A stretch of 64,000 nt of DNA, from contig JAFECT010000009.1 in NCBI GenBank assembly GCA_018241995.1, positions 350,113-414,112 of the forward strand. The letters run 5' to 3'. Below, piece by piece: positions 43,811 through 50,406 of the stretch (position 1 is the first letter of the stretch; the number at the start of each line of letters is the position of its first letter). The DNA comes from Pseudomonadota bacterium. Lineage in GTDB: Bacteria > Pseudomonadota > Alphaproteobacteria > Caulobacterales > Caulobacteraceae. A program made the position numbers and the translations under genes. The notes below the pieces were generated by a model. It had not been told where the DNA came from. It saw only the letters and a program-made list of their open reading frames with translations, and did not search any database.

Positions 43811-45283
43811 TCAGTCCTCTTCGCCCTCCTGCTCCTCACTATCGGCCTTGATCTTGTTGGAGATCGCCTTCGCCAGGGGTTTGAAGCTTTGAGCCACGAT
43901 TGAGAGCGCCATCATCGGTTGTCCAAGTGCTAGGGCGAGCTCAGCGGCAGCGCCAAGCAAGGTGCCCTTGATGATGCCAGCGCTCGCCTCTCGAAGGCCA
44001 TCGAGCGCGCCGTCCCCAGTGGTTTTCGCAACTTTGCTTAAGGCGGCGGTGCCCAAGTTCCACACCGTAACTAGCTGCTGTTGAATAATCGAACCGCGGG
44101 CCCGAATAGCCGTGGCGCGAACGTCGGGCGCGGTGAGCGGGTCGTCGATCTGCTCCGAGAGGCTAGCGATCTCTGGATTGCCCTCGGTCAGCGCATCCAG
44201 GACTGATTGGCCAACCACATCGATGGCACTGACGGCCTCAACCATCTGCGAGACCGGCACCAACAGCTCATTGGGGTTGTCGGAAACTGCGACCGCCAAA
44301 CCGAGGCGGCCTGCCTCGATCTCCTTCAGGGCGGCGAACTGGCCCGCAAGATCCTGTATGCCAGCGTTTAGCGCATCGATTAGCACGGTCAGATTCAAGT
44401 CACGGCCTGCATCCGGCCGGCCGTAGAATGCGGCGATCGATCCGATCATCCGCGAGTCGATTTGGAGCTTTCCAAGTGGAATTGACGCGGCCTCGTAGGA
44501 CAGCGTGTCTTTCAGTGACTCGACCGCACGTGAAAGAGCGGCATCAGCTAAGTTATCGACGCAAAGCTGCTCAATTTGCTTGAGCAATCCAAGTATCGAT
44601 AAGCGCATCTGTTCCGAAACCGCGTGATCTTCGGGCGCCCCAATTGTACGCGCAGCCTCGAATTTGCGCTCACGAAAATTGATCGAATAGGAGCCAGGGA
44701 TTGGCGTCGGTGGTAAAGGAGATGCGCTCCAATACAAGAATTCTGCCGCATCCAACATAGCAAAATTATCAACAGTTAGCCCGATCTCGCCCCTGCTTAC
44801 GTAGATGAACGGCAGCCGTATCATGGCTGAATATATCTCTGAAGCAGCAGTGGTCTGAAAAATACTATTTTGCCCCGCATCGAATACGACAATGAGACCA
44901 AACACTGTGCTCATGGCCGTTTCTAGTATGCGCGATGCGTCTTGAGCGCTCGCGAAGATCACATCATAGTCATTGATATGTCGGGCAGGCTTGGAGTTGA
45001 CTATCTGGTAAATCGAGGCGGCGTTTATTCCTAGCGCTTTGAGTTGTGTGAGCGCTGGAGCGGCGGCCAAAGCGGTTGTGTGTTCGCTGTCGCCGATAAT
45101 AATGGTCCTAAAAGGACCAAAATGAAGTGCCTGTTTTCTAACAATCGGCAATATGTACTGAACAAATATGGAAATCCAAGCTATTGGGTCGTCAGTTATA
45201 ATGCGCAAATCTTCGTGCGATTCGATAATATCTACTGCCTTGGTGACTTTATCGAATTGATCCGCGGAAAGTTTATCAGTCAT
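43811..45283 (-). CDS. Unknown 490-aa protein coupled to a shortened S1/P1 gene
   Basis: 490 residues, no signal peptide, acidic end (ADSEEQEGEED). The first half alternates strands and helices with hydrophobic strands such as FRTIIIGDSEHTTAL, DYDVIFASAQDA and VFGLIVVFDAG, like a Rossmann-type or sensor domain. The second half is helical, with an Ala/Leu-rich hydrophobic stretch near residues 440-475 (GTLLGAAAELALALGQ, MMALSIVAQSF). The start overlaps the stop of the S1/P1-like gene by four bases, so the two are translated together. I do not recognise the family. Confidence 0.72.
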   Translation of the reverse strand: MTDKLSADQFDKVTKAVDIIESHEDLRIITDDPIAWISIFVQYILPIVRKQALHFGPFRTIIIGDSEHTTALAAAPALTQLKALGINAASIYQIVNSKPARHINDYDVIFASAQDASRILETAMSTVFGLIVVFDAGQNSIFQTTAASEIYSAMIRLPFIYVSRGEIGLTVDNFAMLDAAEFLYWSASPLPPTPIPGSYSINFRERKFEAARTIGAPEDHAVSEQMRLSILGLLKQIEQLCVDNLADAALSRAVESLKDTLSYEAASIPLGKLQIDSRMIGSIAAFYGRPDAGRDLNLTVLIDALNAGIQDLAGQFAALKEIEAGRLGLAVAVSDNPNELLVPVSQMVEAVSAIDVVGQSVLDALTEGNPEIASLSEQIDDPLTAPDVRATAIRARGSIIQQQLVTVWNLGTAALSKVAKTTGDGALDGLREASAGIIKGTLLGAAAELALALGQPMMALSIVAQSFKPLAKAISNKIKADSEEQEGEED

Positions 45284-45777
45284 CGCTGAAGCGCCTCGTT
45301 CAGCACGAAGGTGAGATGCAACCCGCCACGTTCAAGTTGCTTGGAGACTACTCTCTGGGCGCGCATCTGGTATTCCTCAGGGAGAGTCACTGGCTGCGAT
45401 TGGCTGTCGCAAGCGCCATGCACTGGCAGCTTGTATACTGCTGCTTTTGCGACACTGAACGATTCCCTCGTCCAGGCCTTCATGTCGGCCGGCGCGATTT
45501 CACGATCGAGGCTGTCCACGATCACTTCGGCAGGGTTGCCCAAGGTCCTGACGATCTGAGTATCCCAGACGGCGCGACTTCCGATGTCGGGCGGCGTCAG
45601 CGGGTCAGTGTCGCCAGAGAGGATCGCGTCGATTCGGGCCTTCGCAGTTGGGGAGAGGTGTTTGTACGCGATCAAGGCGACTACTCTGTGTCCGAGTTCG
45701 CCCCATGCCGAAGCCGGCGAAGCCGTCATTAGGGCAAGCGTGGCAGCGAGGGTCGGAAGTGCGAGCGGATGCATCAT
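45280..45777 (-). CDS. S1/P1-nuclease-like protein with internal deletion
   Basis: 165 residues. The signal peptide ends ASPASA before WGELGHRVVALIAYKHLSPT, as in the intact enzyme, and similarity runs to SGDTDPLTPPDIG. It then jumps to AVWDTQIVRTLG and the C-terminal region (AWTRESFSVAKAAVY, QLERGGLHLTFVLNEAL). The central about 110 residues, with the WHY and HxxxD-x2-HQPLH zinc ligands, are missing without loss of frame. It cannot be an ordinary S1/P1 nuclease. ATGA overlap with the 490-aa gene suggests it may be kept as a functional exported protein. Confidence 0.7.
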   Translation of the reverse strand: MMHPLALPTLAATLALMTASPASAWGELGHRVVALIAYKHLSPTAKARIDAILSGDTDPLTPPDIGSRAVWDTQIVRTLGNPAEVIVDSLDREIAPADMKAWTRESFSVAKAAVYKLPVHGACDSQSQPVTLPEEYQMRAQRVVSKQLERGGLHLTFVLNEALQR

Positions 45778-45921
45778 ATTCTCTTAGACGAGCCCAATGA
45801 GCGGGAGCGGACGTGGGTAGTGGTGGGACGGGCTTCCGGTACAGCTTGAAAGCGCTCATAGCTGCGGGATCGTGGGCCTCTCGCAGGAACGATGCTCATG
45901 CTGCGATCTCGCCGTCTTCAG

Positions 45922-46935
45922 TCACTTCGCGGCGCGCCCTGCTTTTGCCGTTGGCCTTGCCTGGCCCGGCTTCTTCGCGGGCACCGTGCGGCTCGCAAAT
46001 TTCTCCGCGGCAGCGAGAATGGTCGCATTGAGGCTATTCACAGTGGCCTTCAATTCAGCCCCGTTCCTGCGCTGTACGACAAAGGCGAGGGCCGCCGTTC
46101 CGACGCTAGTCACGATCGCGCCAACAACTGCGCCAAGGAGGGCGCCGAACAGCGTACTTTTTGCGCTTACCTGTGCAGCTTCCAATTGGGTCTCTCGCGC
46201 GATCCGCTGGTCTTCAACCTGAGCGGCGCGCTGGTAGGCCTGCTGCACAATGGGCATCGCCATGTGGGCTCGGTCAGTGCACGGCTTCGTGCAGAGGATC
46301 TGCAGATTCGTTTGAATGCTCGCCAAATCCTCTTTCGAACTTGGCCGAATTCGCGCCTTCAGCCATTCACTTGTAGCGACAGGGGGCTCCTTTTCCGGCC
46401 GGGCTAGGAGCTCTTTGACGACGCCTATCGCGAGGTCCGCATTAGCGTAGGAGTTGGACGGGCTGCTCTCGGTCGTGAGGCTTTGATGCACGCCGGCCGC
46501 GAGGTGGCGGCGAAAGCCTTGACTAGTGTCAGGCGGAAATTTCGCGTGGGCAGCTATATCGGCTTGGACGCTCGCTGCGGCTTGTTGCCGCCTCAGCGCC
46601 CATTCCCACCGCTGTCTTCCTATTCCACATTTCTCGGTCACGTTGCCTGGCTGACAAAGCGAAGCAATCTCGCGATCCGCGTAGTACCAGGCGCGGAGAT
46701 CGCGCCCTGCCATTAACCTGTCTAGCTTCGCTTGCACCTCTTCAGGTGAGCCCGGGCCAGTCGCGGTTTCAAGGATTACGCCACCTAGCGACTCGCAGTC
46801 TGCCGAGCATGGCGGCAGATCGATGTCTTCCGGCGGGTCAGCCGGAGTCATTGCGCGGCAAGGCCAAGCGTTGCCGGTCAGCATCAATGTCAGCCCGGCG
46901 CAGCCGATCGTTTTCAAGCGTTGCCATGCAACCAT
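45922..46935 (-). CDS. Hypothetical protein with signal peptide and C-terminal membrane helix
   Basis: 337 residues. N-terminal signal (LKTIGCAGLTLMLTGNAWPC), a Cys-containing soluble region (residues 30-260) with three Cys pairs (CSADC, CQPGNVTEKC, CTKPC), and one strong helix near 268-292 (LFGALLGAVVGAIVTSVG), then a basic tail. It appears to be an exported protein anchored near its C-terminus. It is divergently arranged with the gene at 46978 across 42 bases. No family recognised. Confidence 0.65.
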   Translation of the reverse strand: MVAWQRLKTIGCAGLTLMLTGNAWPCRAMTPADPPEDIDLPPCSADCESLGGVILETATGPGSPEEVQAKLDRLMAGRDLRAWYYADREIASLCQPGNVTEKCGIGRQRWEWALRRQQAAASVQADIAAHAKFPPDTSQGFRRHLAAGVHQSLTTESSPSNSYANADLAIGVVKELLARPEKEPPVATSEWLKARIRPSSKEDLASIQTNLQILCTKPCTDRAHMAMPIVQQAYQRAAQVEDQRIARETQLEAAQVSAKSTLFGALLGAVVGAIVTSVGTAALAFVVQRRNGAELKATVNSLNATILAAAEKFASRTVPAKKPGQARPTAKAGRAAK

Positions 46936-46977
46936 AGGACATGGTTAACCTCAGTTCGGCGTGTTGGGGAGGGAAAT

Positions 46978-47247
46978 GTGACGCTAGTACGCCGAGCTTT
47001 ATTCGCAGCTGCTTTGGCCGCCTTCGCGCTGACGGGCTTTGGTGCTGAAGCAAAGCCGAGCCGTAATGTGACCGGCGTCGCCTGCGACACTTACACAAAC
47101 AAGAGTGGCCACCAGATATGCCGGCCCCGCCGATCTACCAGCGTGCCACCGGGCGCAACGGCTCGCTGCCGAGATGGCGCCTATAGCTTCAGCGAACATC
47201 GTCGCGGCACGTGCTCACACCACGGCGGAGTTAGGTCATGGCTCTAG
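46978..47247 (+). CDS. DUF3761 domain protein, exported (copy 2)
   Basis: 89 residues from a GTG with GGGGAGGG upstream. Signal peptide (ALFAAALAAFALTGFGAEA), then a Cys-rich linker and the motif ARCRDGAYSFSEHRRGTCSHHGGVRSWL, close to the copy at 43505. Its end overlaps the next gene by ten bases, so it is coupled to the DUF2939 gene. Function unknown. Confidence 0.82.
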   Translation: MTLVRRALFAAALAAFALTGFGAEAKPSRNVTGVACDTYTNKSGHQICRPRRSTSVPPGATARCRDGAYSFSEHRRGTCSHHGGVRSWL

Positions 47248-47870
47248 AGCCTGGCCAGTCGACGGCCACAGCTACGCCGACCGGGGGCGGGGACTCACTC
47301 GGGACCTGGCTTCGCGGCCTCGTGAAACGGCGGTCGGTCTGGGCGGGCGTGACGGCCGCCGCTCTCGTGATCACCGCGACTAGCTATGCCGTATCGCCAT
47401 ACGTCGCGGCCCAGTCACTCGCGGACGCAATTCGCACGGGTGATCGCGATCGCCTTGAGCAGCTGATCGATTTCCCGAGCGTGCGAGAGAGCCTGAAGGC
47501 GGACCTCAAGGCGCAATTTCTGGAGCGGATGGAGTCCGATCCGGAGATGAAGAACAACCCCTTCGCGGGGCTGGGCATGCTCGTCGGACCGGCGCTCGTC
47601 GATCGCATGGTCGACTCCACCATCACGCCCGCCACCCTGTCGAAGATTGCTCAGACGAAGGAACAAGGGGCCGGGAGGGCGGAACCGGGTTCCGTTGTCG
47701 GAAAGGCCGTCGTCGAGTCCCGCTACACGAGCCTAGATCGGTTCCGGGCGAGCCGGACGGGGTCTGACGGCAAGACCTTCACGTTCATATTCACGCGACA
47801 CGGGCTATTCACTTGGCGTGTCTCTCGGATCGAAATCCCAGCCGGCATTCTCGATCCTAAGGATAGCTAG
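47238..47870 (+). CDS. DUF2939 domain protein
   Basis: 210 residues. A membrane anchor (SVWAGVTAAALVITATSYAV, about residues 33-53) is followed by SPYVAAQSLADAIRTGDRDRLEQLIDFPSVRESLKADL, the DUF2939 signature, and a C-terminal beta region (GKTFTFIFTRHGLFTWRVSRIEIP). It is probably a membrane-anchored periplasmic protein of unknown role, coupled to the DUF3761 protein. Confidence 0.8.
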   Translation: MALEPGQSTATATPTGGGDSLGTWLRGLVKRRSVWAGVTAAALVITATSYAVSPYVAAQSLADAIRTGDRDRLEQLIDFPSVRESLKADLKAQFLERMESDPEMKNNPFAGLGMLVGPALVDRMVDSTITPATLSKIAQTKEQGAGRAEPGSVVGKAVVESRYTSLDRFRASRTGSDGKTFTFIFTRHGLFTWRVSRIEIPAGILDPKDS

Positions 47871-48151
47871 GCGGAGGCGCGCTGATCGACGAGCCACCTG
47901 TTGCCGCGGCTGCTGGATCGGTCCGGTCTGCAAGGCCGTTCCCAGCCGTTGGCACATGCTCGACCACCCACGGCGTTTCGATCCGAGCCCGACTGACCTC
48001 GGCATTTTGTGGACTTGCTGCCGCCTCGTCTTCACTTCGGAAGCTCAAGACAGATCTGGGCGGAGGGGTGCCGCCAGCAACGGCGCAGCCTCATTAACCC
48101 TTGCCTGTTGATACCAGGCTATACTCATGCGCGCATCGGTCGGGGCGCTGC

Positions 48152-49870
48152 ATGAGAAAGCTGTATTTTGGGGACAACCTTGCGGTCCTACGGGACCGGA
48201 TCGAGAATTCGTCGGTCGATCTAGTCTATCTCGATCCCCCCTTTAATAGCCAAGCGCGCTACAACGTTCTGTTCAAGAGCCCGCGCCAGGACGTGGCCAC
48301 GGCGCAAGCTGCCGCGTTCCTGGATTTTTGGTCCTGGGGTCATGAAGCGGAGTCGGCTTACCACGAGCTTTTGACAACGGTGGGAGGAAGCACGGCGTCG
48401 ATTGTGCAGGCGCTTCGAAGCGCTTTGGGTGAAAGCGACATGATGGCGTACCTGGTCATGATGGCAGTGCGTCTTCAGGAGCTCCGGAGAGTACTGCGAC
48501 CTAGCGGCTCCATCTTTCTGCACTGCGACCCGACTGCAAGCCACTATCTTAAGGTGCTGCTTGACGCCGTATTCGGGGCTGGTGGGTTCACAAATGAGAT
48601 CATCTGGCAGCGCTCAATGGGCAAAGCCTTGATGACTAGGCGCCTTCCTTCGAACCACGACGTCATACTGTTTTATGCAGGCCCCGATGCTGCGTGGAAC
48701 GACGATCAGGCCTTTCTTCCGTATGACATCGATACGCTTTCGGGAAAGACTGCCGAGAAATACGCATTGAGGGATGGTTCGGGCCGGCCCTACCAGCTCA
48801 CTAGCCTGATCAACCCAAGCTCCGATCGCCCGAACCTGACCTACGAGTTTCTAGGCGTAACGCGAGTTTGGCGATGGACTCGTGAGCGCATGCAGGATGC
48901 ATACGAGCGTGGATTAGTTGTGCAGACCGCGCCAGGCCGAGTCCCGAGATTTAAGCGCTACCTCGACGAGCAGCGCGGTGTGCCATTGAGCGATGTCTGG
49001 ACCGACATACCGCCCCTCAACTCTCAAGCGCGGGAACGCATTGGGTATCCGACACAGAAACCACTCGCGTTGCTCAGTCGAATTATACAGCTTAGTTCAC
49101 GCCCGGATAGCGTTGTCCTAGACCCATTCTGCGGCTGCGGTACTACCGTTCACGCTGCGGAGCTTCATAACAGACCCTGGGTAGGCATCGACGTTTCCAT
49201 TCATGCGGTCCACGTTATTGAGCAGCGGCTCCTCGAAGCGTTTGGTGATCGACGTGTGCCGTCCGCTGAAGGGATACCTGCCGACTACGAATCTGCTGCT
49301 CAATTGGCTGCGACGAACCCATTCCAGTTTCAGTGGTGGGCGAACTACCTAATCGGCGTTCATCGGCTCAACGAGGTCAAGAGGGGACCAGATCGCGGCG
49401 TTGATGGTGAGGTGTTCTTCCCAAACGGACCTGGTCGCCCGTACGGCCGTATCCTCACCTCTGTGAAGGGCGGCAAGAACGTTACCCCCGCAATGGTTCG
49501 CGAATTGCGTGGGGTCATCGAGCGAGAGAACGCGGAGCTCGGCCTATTCATCTGTCTCGACGATCCAACATCGGCGATGGAACGTGAGGCGGTTGTGGCG
49601 GGTTTTGGAAACACCGTACACGGCCGAATTCCCAGGCTGCAGATCGTAAGTATTGCAGGGTGGTTCCGGGGAGAACGTCCGGCGATGCCGGCCCTGGATC
49701 GTCTTCCGTACGCTGCATTCAACGCTCCTCAGAAGCGGGGACGAGCGAGACGCCCGGATCCCAATCAACCGCACCTTCCCCTGAGTTTCATCGGGGACAA
49801 GGCGAACGTTGTAAGTCACCTGAATCCCGCCCTCGTTACCTCTACACCGCAACGTAGAGACGCTAGATAG
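48152..49870 (+). CDS. Beta-class DNA methyltransferase fused to Mrr-like nuclease domain
   Basis: About 572 residues from the ATG at 48152 (MRKLYFGDNLAVLRD). The catalytic YLDPPFNS comes first (residue about 30) and the SAM-binding FCGCGTT later (about 325), the order of beta-class N6-adenine or N4-cytosine methyltransferases. After residue 390 a second domain begins: FQFQWWANYLIGV, then GPDRGVDGEVFF and ILTSVKGGKNVTP, resembling the D...(E/Q/S)xK core of Mrr-type PD-(D/E)xK nucleases. One chain may thus modify and cut DNA, or cut in response to methylation. No separate restriction gene is adjacent. Confidence 0.82.
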   Translation: MRKLYFGDNLAVLRDRIENSSVDLVYLDPPFNSQARYNVLFKSPRQDVATAQAAAFLDFWSWGHEAESAYHELLTTVGGSTASIVQALRSALGESDMMAYLVMMAVRLQELRRVLRPSGSIFLHCDPTASHYLKVLLDAVFGAGGFTNEIIWQRSMGKALMTRRLPSNHDVILFYAGPDAAWNDDQAFLPYDIDTLSGKTAEKYALRDGSGRPYQLTSLINPSSDRPNLTYEFLGVTRVWRWTRERMQDAYERGLVVQTAPGRVPRFKRYLDEQRGVPLSDVWTDIPPLNSQARERIGYPTQKPLALLSRIIQLSSRPDSVVLDPFCGCGTTVHAAELHNRPWVGIDVSIHAVHVIEQRLLEAFGDRRVPSAEGIPADYESAAQLAATNPFQFQWWANYLIGVHRLNEVKRGPDRGVDGEVFFPNGPGRPYGRILTSVKGGKNVTPAMVRELRGVIERENAELGLFICLDDPTSAMEREAVVAGFGNTVHGRIPRLQIVSIAGWFRGERPAMPALDRLPYAAFNAPQKRGRARRPDPNQPHLPLSFIGDKANVVSHLNPALVTSTPQRRDAR

Positions 49871-50109
49871 CGCGCCACTCGCTAAGCCGCGCACTAAGTC
49901 CGAAGTCCGCCTTGTTGTCGCCGCTCCCGTGAAGCCGGGATTGCGGGTGTCCCATAGCGTCCCGGCCTCAGGGCTCGGGTGCGGCATGGGACGCGCTGGG
50001 ACGGTTTGGGTCCCTCTGCGGTTGGCCGGCGGGCCGGGGGCGCGCGGAGCCCCGGCGCTCGACCGTTTTGTCTCGCCCTAGGCTACACACGGTCGCTGCT
50101 AGGAGGCGC
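49871..50109. other. Non-coding stretch after the methyltransferase
   Basis: No gene supported. GC-rich, with short imperfect palindromes such as GTCCCATAGCGTCCC and GGCCGGCGGGCCGG; it continues into the iteron cluster. Confidence 0.3.
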
Positions 50110-50382
50110 CTACAGCCCTCCCGCCTGTAGTTGAACCTGTAGGTGCGTAAGCCATTGGCACTTCAAAACAATCTACAGCCCTACAAGAACTACAAGGGTT
50201 TCTGAGATCGGCATTAGGATTAGTTTAGGGGGCACCCCGCCTGGCAGAACGGAGCGCGGATTCTGCACATAGGAAAACGCGGTAGTTCCTGTAGGGCCTG
50301 TAGGCGGGTAGCCAAATTCCCTTATGGTGCACGGAATTCTCCACCTACAGGCTGGCCTACAGGTGGTCGAACCAGGCTGTAG
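50110..50382. repeat. CTGTAG/CTACAG iteron cluster (candidate replication origin)
   Basis: CTACAG at 50110, 50173, 50345 and 50357; CTGTAG at 50125, 50137, 50289, 50298 and 50377, plus two CTACAAG at 50181 and 50190. Many extend to CCTGTAGG or CCTACAGG, and several are arranged as inverted pairs. The cluster directly follows the primase-helicase gene, so it is a good candidate for the binding sites of that protein. Confidence 0.6.
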
Positions 50383-50406
50383 TTTTCTGAGGTTGGCAGT
50401 ACGCGC

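Noticed and set aside
47871-48151. Small genes between the DUF2939 and methyltransferase genes
   Set aside because: Several short frames exist on both strands but none has a ribosome site, consistent codon use or recognisable sequence.
50100-50390. CRISPR array
   Set aside because: Repeat units are only 6-8 bases, occur in both orientations and have irregular spacing; no cas genes are near. Iterons explain it better.
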